Shown here in pieces: positions 45,489-54,771 of a stretch of 64,000 bases of DNA. Numbering within the stretch: position 1 is the first letter of the stretch; every line of letters begins with the position of its first letter. A program made the translations under genes and the position numbers. The stretch is from Ditibartonella apihabitans (GTDB lineage Bacteria; Pseudomonadota; Alphaproteobacteria; Rhizobiales; Rhizobiaceae). The DNA lies in NCBI RefSeq assembly GCF_002007485.1, contig NZ_CP015820.1, positions 868,001-932,000 of the forward strand. Reading direction: 5' to 3'. The notes below the pieces were generated by a model. The model was not told where the DNA came from and did no database searches. It was given only the letters and a program-made list of their open reading frames with translations.

Positions 45489-47717
45489 ATGATGCGTCAG
45501 TACGAGCTTGTCGAGCGTGTCCAGCGTTACAAGCCTGACGTCAACGAAGCATTGCTCAATAAAGCCTATGTTTATGCCATGCAGAAGCATGGTTCGCAAA
45601 AACGTGCGTCCGGTGACCCTTATTTCTCCCATCCTTTGGAAGTGGCAGCAATCCTCACAGATATGCATCTTGATGAAGCAACGATCGCTGTGGCGCTGCT
45701 CCACGACACTATTGAAGATACGAGTGCCACACGTGCGGAAATCGACCAACTTTTTGGCCCCGAAATCGGCAAATTGGTTGAAGGGCTGACGAAACTTAAA
45801 AAACTTGATCTGGTTTCGAAAAAAGCCATACAGGCGGAAAATTTAAGAAAGCTTCTTATCGCTATTTCCGAAGACGTTCGCGTTCTTCTGGTCAAGCTTG
45901 CCGACCGTTTGCATAATATGCGCACTCTTGGTGTAATGCGCGAGGAAAAGCGCCGTCGTATTGCAGAAGAAACCATGGATATCTATGCCCCGCTTGCCGG
46001 TCGTATGGGTATGCAGGATATGCGTGAAGAACTCGAGGATCGCGCTTTTTTCTATCTTAATCCCGAAGCTTATCGTGCAGTTACCGATCGGCTGGCCGAT
46101 CTTTCGGAGCGTAATCGTGACCTGTTGTCGACAATTGAAAAAGATTTGACCAAGCTTTTTGCCGAACATGGCATAAAAGCCTATGTCAAAAGCAGGCAGA
46201 AAAAGCCTTATTCGGTTTTTAGAAAAATGGAAACCAAAGCGCTCTCATTCGAACAATTGTCGGATATTTATGGTTTCCGTGTGATTGTTGATAGTGTTGC
46301 CGATTGTTATCGTGCTTTGGGTATTATTCATACAACCTGGCCGATGGTTCCCGGACGATTCAAAGACTATATTTCAATTCCCAAACAGAATGACTATCGT
46401 TCGATCCACACCACTATTGTCGGGCCATCACGCCAACGCGTAGAACTGCAAATCAGAACACGGGAAATGGACGAGATAGCCGAATATGGTGTGGCGGCTC
46501 ATTCGATTTATAAAGACCGCGGCTCCAATAATTCCCCGAGCAAGCTCGAAAACGAAACCAATGCCTATGCATGGTTACGCCAAACGATACAATCACTATC
46601 CGAAGGGGATAATCCTGAAGAATTTCTCGAACATACAAAACTGGAATTGTTTCAGGATCAGGTTTTCTGCTTTACACCAAAAGGACGCCTTATTGCATTA
46701 CCTAAAGGGGCAACGCCTATTGATTTTGCTTATGCTGTCCATACAGATGTCGGCGATTCCTGTGTCGGCGTAAAAATCAACGGACGCATCATGCCACTCA
46801 TGACAGCGCTTAGAAATGGCGACGAAGTCGAAATTATCCGCTCGAAGGCGCAGGTACCACCGGCTGCCTGGGAATCACTTGTTGTTACAGGTAAGGCACG
46901 TGCAGCCATCAGAAGGGCAACGCGTGTGGCTGTTCGCAAACAATATTCTGGTTTGGGAACGCGTATATTGGAGCGGACATTCGAACGTGCCGGCAAGCAG
47001 TTTTCCAAAGAGGAATTAAAAAAGGTCTTGCCGCGCTTGGCACGGCTGGATGTCGATGATGTTCTAGCGGCTGTCGGACGTGGAGAATTGCCTTCTTCCG
47101 ATGTTGTCAAAGCAGTCTACCCCGATTATCAGGATAACCGCGCCCAACAAAAGCCGAACGTCAATCCGCGTGAAGAAGGTTGGTTCAATATCCAGAATGC
47201 ACAGGGTATGCTGTTTAAAGTACCCGAAGGCGATAAGAGCAAGCCGGTTGGACCCTATCAGGAAGACCATGCTTTGCCAATTCGTGGTACACATGGTGAT
47301 GTTCCGGTGCGTTTTGCGCCGGAAGGAGCGGTTCCGGGTGACAGAATTGTCGGAATTATGCAACCAGGAGCCGGTATCGTCATTTATCCTATACAGTCAC
47401 CTGCTTTGAAGGCTTTTGATGACCAGCCGGAAAGGTGGATTGATGTGCGCTGGGACATTGATGCGGCAATGACAGAACGTTTTCCTGCCCGTATCAGTGT
47501 ATTGGCAATTAATTCTCCCGGGTCATTGGCCGAGGTCTCGCAAGCAATAGCGGGCAATGATGCGAATATACAGAATTTGTCAATGGTACGAACCGCACCG
47601 GATTTTACCGAAATGATCATCGATCTTGAAGTTTGGGACTTAAAACACTTGAACAGAATTCTTACTCAACTTAAAGAGGCTGCATCGGTAAGTACGGCTG
47701 AGCGTGTCAATGGCTGA
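45489..47717 (+). CDS. rsh: Bifunctional (p)ppGpp synthetase/hydrolase Rsh
   Basis: A 742-residue RelA/SpoT homologue. The HD hydrolase domain (about 30-200) has FSHPLEVAAILTDMHLDEAT and LLHDTIEDT; the synthetase domain (about 240-370) has YGFRVIVDSVADCYRALG and PKQNDYRSIHTTIVGP with the substrate-binding Arg and Tyr; then TGS (VFCFTPKGRLIALPKGATPI) and a C-terminal ACT domain. Both activities look intact, as expected for the single long RSH of alphaproteobacteria that controls the stringent response. ATG at 45489 (or 45492) with GGGGAG upstream. Its stop codon begins a 15-bp tandem repeat. Confidence 0.96.
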   Translation: MMRQYELVERVQRYKPDVNEALLNKAYVYAMQKHGSQKRASGDPYFSHPLEVAAILTDMHLDEATIAVALLHDTIEDTSATRAEIDQLFGPEIGKLVEGLTKLKKLDLVSKKAIQAENLRKLLIAISEDVRVLLVKLADRLHNMRTLGVMREEKRRRIAEETMDIYAPLAGRMGMQDMREELEDRAFFYLNPEAYRAVTDRLADLSERNRDLLSTIEKDLTKLFAEHGIKAYVKSRQKKPYSVFRKMETKALSFEQLSDIYGFRVIVDSVADCYRALGIIHTTWPMVPGRFKDYISIPKQNDYRSIHTTIVGPSRQRVELQIRTREMDEIAEYGVAAHSIYKDRGSNNSPSKLENETNAYAWLRQTIQSLSEGDNPEEFLEHTKLELFQDQVFCFTPKGRLIALPKGATPIDFAYAVHTDVGDSCVGVKINGRIMPLMTALRNGDEVEIIRSKAQVPPAAWESLVVTGKARAAIRRATRVAVRKQYSGLGTRILERTFERAGKQFSKEELKKVLPRLARLDVDDVLAAVGRGELPSSDVVKAVYPDYQDNRAQQKPNVNPREEGWFNIQNAQGMLFKVPEGDKSKPVGPYQEDHALPIRGTHGDVPVRFAPEGAVPGDRIVGIMQPGAGIVIYPIQSPALKAFDDQPERWIDVRWDIDAAMTERFPARISVLAINSPGSLAEVSQAIAGNDANIQNLSMVRTAPDFTEMIIDLEVWDLKHLNRILTQLKEAASVSTAERVNG

Positions 47718-47759
47718 GTAATACGGGGTTGAGTAATCGGGTGCTGAGTAATTGGGTTC
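47715..47759 (+). repeat. 15-bp tandem repeat starting at rsh stop codon
   Basis: Three units of 15 bp: TGAGTAATACGGGGT, TGAGTAATCGGGTGC, TGAGTAATTGGGTTC, followed by TAAGC. Each unit starts with TGA in the rsh frame, so the stop codon is carried in every copy. Confidence 0.85.
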
Positions 47760-47855
47760 TAAGCGGTTGCTCGTGATAGATGGAAAAATTGTCGGAATTT
47801 TATCGACTTGATAATACAAGGCGAATTGTTTCGCCTGAATGACTGAGGTTAATCT

Positions 47856-48434
47856 ATGAATACGCAAGATGTGCTGGATATTTTTAAAAAAGCGGGTGCA
47901 ATATTGGAAGGTCATTTCATTTTGACCTCCGGCCGACATAGCGCAATCTACATGCAGAAGGCAAAGGTCTTTATGCATGCCGATATGACTGAAAAATTGT
48001 GTCGCGCTCTTGCTGATAAAATACGCGAAAATGTAAAAGGCAAAATAGATTACGTTGTAGGACCTGCTATTGGCGGACTTATCCCTTCTTATGAAACGTC
48101 CCGTCATTTAGGCGTACCGTCTATCTGGGTCGAGCGTGAAAACGGAAAATTCAGATTGCGCCGGTTCGACATTCCAAAAGGTTCGCGTGTGGTCATTGTC
48201 GAAGATATTGTAACAACAGGCCTTTCCATAAGAGAAACCATTGAGGCTATGCGTGAAGCAGGGGCGGAAATTCTGGCTGCGGCCTGTATCGTTGACCGGT
48301 CGGCTGGAAAAGTAGACGTAGGTGTGCCGCTTATTCCACTTGCCGAATATGCAGTTCCTTCTTATCCGGCCGATCAAATTCCGGCCGAGTTGGCTAAAAT
48401 TCCGGCAATAAAACCGGGGAGCAGAAATATATAA
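47856..48434 (+). CDS. pyrE: Orotate phosphoribosyltransferase PyrE
   Basis: A 192-residue type I phosphoribosyltransferase making OMP from orotate and PRPP. The PRPP loop reads [20 protein letters not shown] with the Glu-Asp pair; [19 protein letters not shown] and [20 protein letters not shown] are family segments. GAGG lies near the ATG. It sits between rsh and fnrN as in related genomes. Dihydroorotase, the step before PyrD, is at 61.5 kb. Confidence 0.95.
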   Translation: MNTQDVLDIFKKAGAILEGHFILTSGRHSAIYMQKAKVFMHADMTEKLCRALADKIRENVKGKIDYVVGPAIGGLIPSYETSRHLGVPSIWVERENGKFRLRRFDIPKGSRVVIVEDIVTTGLSIRETIEAMREAGAEILAAACIVDRSAGKVDVGVPLIPLAEYAVPSYPADQIPAELAKIPAIKPGSRNI

Positions 48435-48509
48435 TTGTTTTCTTTAAATGTCGCCTTATCTCATTTATCATAGGTTGAGAAAAAGCGGGCCGGTCAACAA
48501 TTATCATTG

Positions 48510-49274
48510 ATGGAAGAAGATTTGATTTCAAGCACTGACGCACATTGTCCGAATTGTTCGGGCGAAATCAAAAATGGTGAGCGTTGTCAATTATGTATGG
48601 TGCATGATTTGGCAATGTGCGCCCCGTTGCACGACGATGACTTGAACGAACTTGAAAGTTTGAAAAATCGTGAAAGCTTTTCGTCCGGAGCTGCCATTTT
48701 TCAGGAAGGGAGTGCACGCGAGAAGATTTACACGATCGTCTCGGGTGCTGTGCGGCTTGTCAAAACGTTGAACGATGGTCGTCGCTGCATTACCGGATTT
48801 GCTTTTGCCGGTGATTTTTTAGGCTTTGTCGAAGCGGGGTCACATATTTTAACAGCAGAAGCCATTACGCCGGTTATTGTTTGTTCTTTTGATCGAAGAA
48901 TGATTGAAAACTATTTACGCCAACACTCCGAAGTGCGTGATCGTGTTCTTGATATGGCAAAGAATGCTTTGCAGCGTTCTTACGAAAACCAGCTTATTTT
49001 GAGCCGTTTGTCACCTGTCGAAAAAGTCGCGCGGTTTCTTTTTGATATGATAAGGCGGATGGAAAACAATCGTTTACGCGCTTCACCTCTTACTTTGCTG
49101 ATGAATAGAACAGACATTGCCGATCATCTCGGTTTGACAATCGAAACTGTCAGTCGCTGTTTTTCAAAACTCAAAGTGCAAGGGGTAATAAAACTCCTCT
49201 CCGTCAATCAGGTCGAGATCGTTGACCAGACATTGTTGAAGCAGATTGCCGCGATTACCGGCGAGGTTGAATAG
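48510..49274 (+). CDS. fnrN: Crp/Fnr-family oxygen-responsive regulator (FnrN type)
   Basis: A 254-residue regulator with an N-terminal Cys cluster, a cyclic-nucleotide-fold sensor (about 50-165) and a C-terminal HTH (DIADHLGLTIETVSRCFSKL; the E..SR contacts are those of FNR). The FNR-type [4Fe-4S] ligands are C26-x2-C29-x7-C37 plus a central Cys in PVIVCSFD. An extra pair C13-x2-C16 precedes them, so the N-terminus also resembles a zinc ribbon (CPNC..CQLC). It probably activates hemN, 73 bp downstream, at low oxygen; no clear FNR box was found before hemN. The ATG at 48510 follows an in-frame TTG at 48507. Confidence 0.9.
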   Translation: MEEDLISSTDAHCPNCSGEIKNGERCQLCMVHDLAMCAPLHDDDLNELESLKNRESFSSGAAIFQEGSAREKIYTIVSGAVRLVKTLNDGRRCITGFAFAGDFLGFVEAGSHILTAEAITPVIVCSFDRRMIENYLRQHSEVRDRVLDMAKNALQRSYENQLILSRLSPVEKVARFLFDMIRRMENNRLRASPLTLLMNRTDIADHLGLTIETVSRCFSKLKVQGVIKLLSVNQVEIVDQTLLKQIAAITGEVE

Positions 49275-49347
49275 TGTCTGATCTATAATTATGTGTTAGA
49301 GAATGTGAAACGAAAAAATCTGCAAATCCAACATGGAAGGATAAAAG

Positions 49348-50682
49348 ATGAAAACGGAAACACTGTTGCATTACGCGACATTGGCGGTCCCCCGTTACAC
49401 GTCCTATCCTACAGCAGCAGATTTTGTTACTGTTTCCGATCAGCAAAGGGCAGCTTGGCTTGGCAAGATAAAGGCTGACGAGGCTGTATCAATCTATATC
49501 CATGTGCCATATTGCAGGCAACTTTGCTATTATTGTGGTTGTCATGCCAAAGCCACGAAGAAAGATGATGCAATCGTCGGCTATGCTGAAAGTCTCGTGA
49601 AAGACATCAAGCTGCAAGCGCAACATTTACATGGCAAACCCCGCATTGTGCATTTGCACTGGGGTGGCGGAACACCGTCCATTCTGCCACGTCAATCGTT
49701 TCTTGCGATTATGGAAACCTTGCATGAATTCTTCACTTTCGATGAAAAAGCAGAACACGCCATAGAGCTAGATCCGCGCACTGTTACCCGTGATCTCGTC
49801 AAGACATTACTGGAAATAGGTGTCAATCGTGCAAGCCTTGGTGTTCAGGATGTCAATCCACAAGTTCAAAAAGCAATCGGCCGCATCCAGCCTGCATCAG
49901 TGGTTAAACGTTCTGTCGATAATCTCCGCGAGGCAGGTATCAAGCATATCAATTTTGATTTGATCTATGGGCTTCCACTTCAGACAATCGAGACGCTGAA
50001 TGATACATGCCGGACAATCGGAGACTATCGTCCTGATCGTATCGCTTGTTATGGTTATGCTCATTTGCCGAAAAGGCGTGCCAATCAACGCCTGATCGAT
50101 GCGGCATTGCTTCCCGGTCCGCTTGCACGTTTTCATCAGGCTGAAGCAGTTGAAAAAAATCTTGTCGCTATGGGGTATATTCCGATCGGTATTGATCATT
50201 TCGCGCTTCCCGAAGACCATTTGGCGGTTGCGGCAAAACAACATAATCTACATCGTAATTTTCAAGGTTATACCGATGATGACTGTCCGGTTCTCATCGG
50301 GTTCGGTTGTTCTTCAATATCGGAATTTCATGACGGATTTGCCCAGACAGTCGCGGGAATTGCACAATATCGCCGTACAATTGATGCAAATGAAATGGCA
50401 ACGGTGCGAGGCATTGCAACAAATGACGATGACCGGCTCCGTGCGGTCATGATTGGCGAACTCATGTGCAATTTTAAGCTGGATCTTTCGAAATTTGGCG
50501 GAAAAGCGAAATTTCAGGATGCTCTGGACCGCCTAAAACCGATTATTGCCGACGGGATTGCCGTTGAACATGATGGTGTTATCGAGATGACAGAAGAAGG
50601 TCGGCCTTTCGTTCGGGCGGTTGCGAGCCTGTTTGATGCATATCGCCAGCAGAATATTGCCCAATTCAGTGCAGCCGTTTAG
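49348..50682 (+). CDS. hemN: Oxygen-independent coproporphyrinogen III oxidase HemN
   Basis: A 444-residue radical-SAM enzyme converting coproporphyrinogen III to protoporphyrinogen IX without oxygen. PYCRQLCYYCGCHAKATKK holds the CxxxCxxC cluster motif; HLHWGGGTPSILP, SLGVQDVNPQVQKAIGRIQP and the C-terminal DRLRAVMIGELMCNFKLD are HemN-specific, and the HemN form (not HemW) is indicated by the N-terminal TLAVPRYTSYPTAADF. AAGGA precedes the ATG. Paired with fnrN; the gene ends just before a 15-bp repeat array. Confidence 0.95.
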   Translation: MKTETLLHYATLAVPRYTSYPTAADFVTVSDQQRAAWLGKIKADEAVSIYIHVPYCRQLCYYCGCHAKATKKDDAIVGYAESLVKDIKLQAQHLHGKPRIVHLHWGGGTPSILPRQSFLAIMETLHEFFTFDEKAEHAIELDPRTVTRDLVKTLLEIGVNRASLGVQDVNPQVQKAIGRIQPASVVKRSVDNLREAGIKHINFDLIYGLPLQTIETLNDTCRTIGDYRPDRIACYGYAHLPKRRANQRLIDAALLPGPLARFHQAEAVEKNLVAMGYIPIGIDHFALPEDHLAVAAKQHNLHRNFQGYTDDDCPVLIGFGCSSISEFHDGFAQTVAGIAQYRRTIDANEMATVRGIATNDDDRLRAVMIGELMCNFKLDLSKFGGKAKFQDALDRLKPIIADGIAVEHDGVIEMTEEGRPFVRAVASLFDAYRQQNIAQFSAAV

Positions 50683-50690
50683 ATTATCCT

Positions 50691-50810
50691 GAAAATTTTG
50701 TTGCCGGAAATTTTGTTACCAGTAATTTTGTTGCCAAGAATTTTGTTCTAAGACAAATAGCCGGTTGGCATATAGCCCGTTGCGGAAATAGCCGATTGCG
50801 AGAATTGCGT
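50691..50810. repeat. 15-bp period degenerate tandem repeats
   Basis: Eight 15-bp steps between the hemN and fsr stops. Family A: GAAAATTTTGTTGCC, GGAAATTTTGTTACC, AGTAATTTTGTTGCC, AAGAATTTTGTTCTA (50691-50750). Family B: AGACAAATAGCCGGT, TGGCATATAGCCCGT, TGCGGAAATAGCCGA, TTGCGAGAATTGCGT (50751-50810). Within each family the core (ATTTTGTT or ATAGCC) is conserved. Function unknown; not a CRISPR. Confidence 0.85.
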
Positions 50811-50813
50811 TTG

Positions 50814-52010
50814 TCAGGCTCGTCCGGTGCGTATTTTCGGAAGAAAAACCGCAATAAGGCCAAGTGCCGGCATATAAGAGCAAATTTCAAACATTGTCTG
50901 CGAACCGACAATATCCATGACACGACCGAGTGCGGCAGCAGATAAAGCTCCAATTCCGAATGAAAGACCGAAAAACAGCCCCGCCACCGTTCCGACTTTT
51001 CCGGGCATCAGTTCCTGTGCGAAAACCACTATTGCCGGAAATGCCGACGCCAGAATCATTCCGATAATAACGGTGAGAATTGCCGTGAAAGGCAAGCTCA
51101 CATAGGGCAGAATGACGGTGAAAGGAAATACGCCCAGAATAGACACCCAGATGACGGTTCTGGCACCGATACGATCACCTATGGGTCCACCGAATATCGT
51201 ACCGATTGCAATTCCTCCGAGATAGAGGAACAGCAAAAGCTGGGCCTGATGGAGACTGACACCGAATTTTTCCATTGTGTAGAACATATAATAGTTCTGC
51301 ATGCTGGCCATGTAGACATATTTGGCAAACATTAAGCCGACAAGAACGAATATGGCATTACGAACTTTGGCTTTGGGCAAGTGATGTTGATTGGCAGACG
51401 TTTTTTTGGTCAAACGTCTTTTGAGGTTATTGGCATACCAATGGCTTACAAAAGTCAGAATTATGATACCGAAAAAGGCAAGAAGGGAAAGCCAGCCGAT
51501 GCGTTGTTGCTGGCTGATAAATGCAGCCGCTATCACCGGTCCGATTGCCGAACCGCAATTGCCGCCAACTTGAAATATAGACTGTGCGATGCCATATTTC
51601 CCGCCGGACGCCAGACGGGCAACACGTGAAGCCTCGGGGTGGAAGATGGATGATCCCAGTCCGACAAAGGCCGAGCCGATCAATAGAATGTAATAATGAT
51701 GTGCATTGGCGAGCAAAAGCAGCCCGACCATGGTTGAAGCAGAAGCAAAAGGTAAAGAATAGGGACTTGGCTTCTTGTCTGTATAAAAGCCGATAAGAGG
51801 TTGTAGAACCGAGCCGGTCATTTGGTAAACGGCGGTGATAATACCGATCTGGAGAAAGGTCAGGCCATAATTGTTACGCAAAATGGGATAAATGGCGGGA
51901 AGCATGGATTGCATGACATCGTTCAAAAAATGTCCACAACTCACAGCGAAGATTATGGAAATAAAAGTAGTTTCCACTTGTCCGGCGGTACCGCTTTTCG
52001 GTATGGTCAT
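50814..52010 (-). CDS. fsr: MFS exporter, fosmidomycin-resistance (Fsr) type
   Basis: A 398-residue inner-membrane protein with twelve predicted segments. AVSCGHFLNDVMQSMLPAIY and PILRNNYGLTFLQIGIITAV near the start, and VGLGSSIFHPEASRVARLAS with QSIFQVGGNCGSAIGP, match the Fsr family closely. Fsr confers fosmidomycin resistance when overproduced in E. coli; its natural substrate is unknown. ATG at 52010 with GAGG upstream. Convergent with hemN; the 15-bp repeats fill the 131 bp between their stops. Confidence 0.9.
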   Translation of the reverse strand: MTIPKSGTAGQVETTFISIIFAVSCGHFLNDVMQSMLPAIYPILRNNYGLTFLQIGIITAVYQMTGSVLQPLIGFYTDKKPSPYSLPFASASTMVGLLLLANAHHYYILLIGSAFVGLGSSIFHPEASRVARLASGGKYGIAQSIFQVGGNCGSAIGPVIAAAFISQQQRIGWLSLLAFFGIIILTFVSHWYANNLKRRLTKKTSANQHHLPKAKVRNAIFVLVGLMFAKYVYMASMQNYYMFYTMEKFGVSLHQAQLLLFLYLGGIAIGTIFGGPIGDRIGARTVIWVSILGVFPFTVILPYVSLPFTAILTVIIGMILASAFPAIVVFAQELMPGKVGTVAGLFFGLSFGIGALSAAALGRVMDIVGSQTMFEICSYMPALGLIAVFLPKIRTGRA

Positions 52011-52185
52011 GTCCTCTTCTCTCCCATGGATGAAGATTTTTTAACTTTTAAAATAATGGCCAGCAAGCTAAAAATCTGTAGGGTAAAGTGATTGTGTTGT
52101 TGAATAGAAGCGAAAAATTCAGGTTAGGACAATAATTTGAATATTAAAGATTGTCTCGTGCTGTCGGGGCGTTTATGAAGACAAA

Positions 52186-52797
52186 ATGCTTTTTCGCCGA
52201 AGAAAACCTGTAAGTTTCTTGGAACGGATACGTGTGTGGTTGTGGCCACGGCGGTCATTTTCTCGTTCATTGAAATATTACGGAAAACGCTTGTTACGTA
52301 TCTCTGCAACGCCGCATCAGGTGGCGTTGGGATTTGCTATTGGTGTTTTGGCTGCCAGTTCCCCATTATTCGGGCTTCATATCATTCTCGCAGGGTTGGT
52401 AACCTGGCTTTTGCGTGGAAATGTAGCGGCAGCCATTCTCGGTACAATGCTTTCCAATCCGTTGACATTTCTGCCGATTGTGATGCTCGATTATAAACTT
52501 GGACATTTCTGTTTTTCGTTTTTTGGCAATGCTGACGAAATACCATTGGCTGAAATACGTGCAATGTTTGAAGGTCTTTCAGTTTCTCAAGCCTGGGGAA
52601 TTCTGCTTGAAGCGTGGGACACAGTCATGAAGCCCATTCTTTTTGGAGGATTGATCCTCGGATTGTTTTTGGGAAGTTTGGCCTATATTTGTGCTTATCG
52701 CGCAACCGCCCGCTTTCAAAAACACAGGCAGGAAAAAATGGCCGAAAAGGTGCGTGTGCGGCTTGAGAAGGAAGAAAAACAAGGTGCTTGGCAGTGA
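52186..52797 (+). CDS. DUF2062 membrane protein
   Basis: A 203-residue protein with a basic N-terminus and about three membrane segments. [40 protein letters not shown] and [20 protein letters not shown] match the DUF2062 family, often found near acpS or with glycosyltransferases in alphaproteobacteria. The C-terminus is a charged helix. Its stop overlaps the acpS GTG by 4 bp, so it is the first gene of the acpS-lepB-rnc-era-recO cluster. Function unknown. Confidence 0.85.
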   Translation: MLFRRRKPVSFLERIRVWLWPRRSFSRSLKYYGKRLLRISATPHQVALGFAIGVLAASSPLFGLHIILAGLVTWLLRGNVAAAILGTMLSNPLTFLPIVMLDYKLGHFCFSFFGNADEIPLAEIRAMFEGLSVSQAWGILLEAWDTVMKPILFGGLILGLFLGSLAYICAYRATARFQKHRQEKMAEKVRVRLEKEEKQGAWQ

Positions 52798-53204
52798 TTC
52801 TTGGTATTGGCAATGATATGATTGATATTCGCAGGGTTGAAAAAACTCTTGCGCGTCATGGCAGCCGTTTTACCGAACGGATTTTTACTTCTGTCGAAAG
52901 AATAAAATCGGAGGGAAGGAAAAATCGCGTTGCCTCATATGCCAAGCGTTTTGCAGCAAAAGAAGCTTGTGCAAAAGCGCTTGGCACCGGCATTTCTCGC
53001 GGCGTGTGGTGGAAAGATATGGGGGTTGTCAACCTGCCAAGCGGAAAACCCACAATGGAGCTCACCAATAATGCAAAAAGATTTCTTGAAAAAATGACAC
53101 CCGAAGGGCACAAAGCGATTATTCATTTGACAATTACAGACGATTTTCCTTGGGCTCAGGCTTTTGTAATTATCGAGGCGGTTTCTTTTCAAGAGATTGC
53201 TTGA
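52794..53204 (+). CDS. acpS: Holo-[acyl-carrier-protein] synthase AcpS
   Basis: A 136-residue phosphopantetheinyl transferase. [20 protein letters not shown] holds the metal-binding Asp; [20 protein letters not shown] is the second motif with the catalytic Glu and Lys; a [13 protein letters not shown] segment follows. It activates acyl carrier protein for fatty-acid synthesis. The GTG at 52794 forms a GTGA overlap with the DUF2062 stop and fits the family start MILGIG; an in-frame TTG at 52788 is less likely. Confidence 0.95.
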   Translation: MILGIGNDMIDIRRVEKTLARHGSRFTERIFTSVERIKSEGRKNRVASYAKRFAAKEACAKALGTGISRGVWWKDMGVVNLPSGKPTMELTNNAKRFLEKMTPEGHKAIIHLTITDDFPWAQAFVIIEAVSFQEIA

Positions 53205-53266
53205 AGTACGATATAAATAGAATTCATATTGAATAGAGCAATCTTTATTATAAGGGCGAAACAGAA

Positions 53267-54055
53267 ATGAACGAAATGGAAAACACTCTTTCCCCCAAGA
53301 CACAAAAGAGTGGAGGAGTTGGCGAACTTGTTTCTATCGTCATACAGGCGCTCATTATTGCAGTTCTGTTTCAAACACTTCTTTTCCAGCCCTTTAGAAT
53401 CCCTTCCGGCTCGATGCGGCCGACTTTGCTTGTGGGCGACTATCTTTTTGTTTCAAAATATAGCTACGGTTATTCACGTTACTCGATTCCTTTTTCACCG
53501 AATCTTTTTTCCGGACGTATCTTCGGGGGTGAGCCAAAACGCGGTGATGTTATTGTGTTCCGCCCGCCGAACAGAATAAACGATTATTATATCAAGAGAC
53601 TTGTAGGCCTGCCCGGTGACAGGATACAGGTTCGCGATGGTACGCTCTACATTAATGACGAAGCAGTACCGCGTAAACTCGTGGGACAAATTACCAATGC
53701 GGATGTGACCGAAGTCGCAAGACCAGTCGATGTTTACCGCGAAACCATGCCGAACGGGGTGACTTATAATACACTTGATATGGAGTATTATCCCCAACTG
53801 GACGATACCAAAGTGTTCGAAGTGCCCGAAGGCTATTATTTTATGATGGGCGATAATCGTGACCGCTCGGACGATAGCCGGTTGAGTATCGGTTATGTGC
53901 CTTATGAAAATCTTGTCGGCCGCGCCAATATTATTTTCTTTTCGATAGGAAACGGTGCAAGTGCATGGCAAATCTGGCGTTGGCCAGCAGATATAAGGTG
54001 GGACAGATTGTTTTCGTCTGTGAAGACAATCAAATATTTTCCGCCTGATAAATAG
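53267..54055 (+). CDS. lepB: Signal peptidase I LepB
   Basis: A 262-residue membrane peptidase that removes signal peptides after export. One membrane helix (about 21-42) precedes PFRIPSGSMRPTLLVGDYLF (catalytic Ser), YYIKRLVGLPGDRIQVRDG (catalytic Lys) and GYYFMMGDNRDRSDDSR (box E). Length is typical for Rhizobiales. Follows acpS by 62 bp and precedes rnc by 8 bp. Confidence 0.96.
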   Translation: MNEMENTLSPKTQKSGGVGELVSIVIQALIIAVLFQTLLFQPFRIPSGSMRPTLLVGDYLFVSKYSYGYSRYSIPFSPNLFSGRIFGGEPKRGDVIVFRPPNRINDYYIKRLVGLPGDRIQVRDGTLYINDEAVPRKLVGQITNADVTEVARPVDVYRETMPNGVTYNTLDMEYYPQLDDTKVFEVPEGYYFMMGDNRDRSDDSRLSIGYVPYENLVGRANIIFFSIGNGASAWQIWRWPADIRWDRLFSSVKTIKYFPPDK

Positions 54056-54063
54056 GTATCAAG

Positions 54064-54771
54064 ATGAATCATCAAAAAGTCGAAAAACTGGAACAGGCGA
54101 CAGGTCATAAATTTCTGAACGAAGAGCGTTTGAGACGCGCTTTAACACATTCGAGTGTTCAGGATCAGACACATGGCAATTATGAACGTTTGGAGTTTTT
54201 GGGCGATAGGGTGCTGGGACTTTTAGTCTCGGAAATGCTTTTCGGTTTTTATCCGCGTGCCAGCGAAGGAGAGCTTTCGGTAAGATTGAACGGCTTGGTC
54301 AATGCAGTAACTTGTGCAGCAATTGCACAGGAAATCGGCTTGCCCGATATCGTTTATGTCGGTGCGGAAATGAAAAATCTTGACGAGCGGCGTTTGGCAA
54401 ATATGCATGCCGATGTCGTAGAAGCATTGATTGCAGCGATGTATCTGGATGGTGGCCTTGATGCAGTACGTCCATTTATACGCCGGTATTGGGAAGAACG
54501 CGCCCGCCAGTCAGGTGCTGCTCGCAGAGATGCTAAAACCGAATTGCAGGAATGGGCACATACCCAAAATGGTGCGCAGCCGCAATATCGTGTTGTAAAA
54601 CGCCATGGGCCCGATCATGACCCGATTTTCGATATAGAAGTCCGTGTTGCGGGGTTTGCCCCCGAAACGGGGAGGGGTCGCTCGAAACGTGAGGCCGAGC
54701 GCAACGCAGCAGAAAAACTCCTCGTGCGTGAAAATGTCTGGGAAGAAAGCGAAAGCCAGAATAATGAATAA
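54064..54771 (+). CDS. rnc: Ribonuclease III
   Basis: A 235-residue dsRNA endonuclease. The nuclease domain (1-155) has ERLEFLGDRVLGLLVSEML, with the catalytic acidic pair, and ADVVEALIAAMYLDGGLDAV; the dsRNA-binding domain (about 160-225) ends GRSKREAERNAAEKLL. It processes rRNA precursors and regulates mRNAs. era overlaps its end by 8 bp; lepB is 8 bp upstream. Confidence 0.96.
   Translation: MNHQKVEKLEQATGHKFLNEERLRRALTHSSVQDQTHGNYERLEFLGDRVLGLLVSEMLFGFYPRASEGELSVRLNGLVNAVTCAAIAQEIGLPDIVYVGAEMKNLDERRLANMHADVVEALIAAMYLDGGLDAVRPFIRRYWEERARQSGAARRDAKTELQEWAHTQNGAQPQYRVVKRHGPDHDPIFDIEVRVAGFAPETGRGRSKREAERNAAEKLLVRENVWEESESQNNE

Noticed and set aside
49275-49347. FNR box before hemN
   Set aside because: No TTGAT-N4-ATCAA-like site was found, although fnrN adjacency made it likely.
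50691-50810. CRISPR-like array
   Set aside because: Repeats are only 15 bp, contiguous without spacers, and degenerate; no cas genes.
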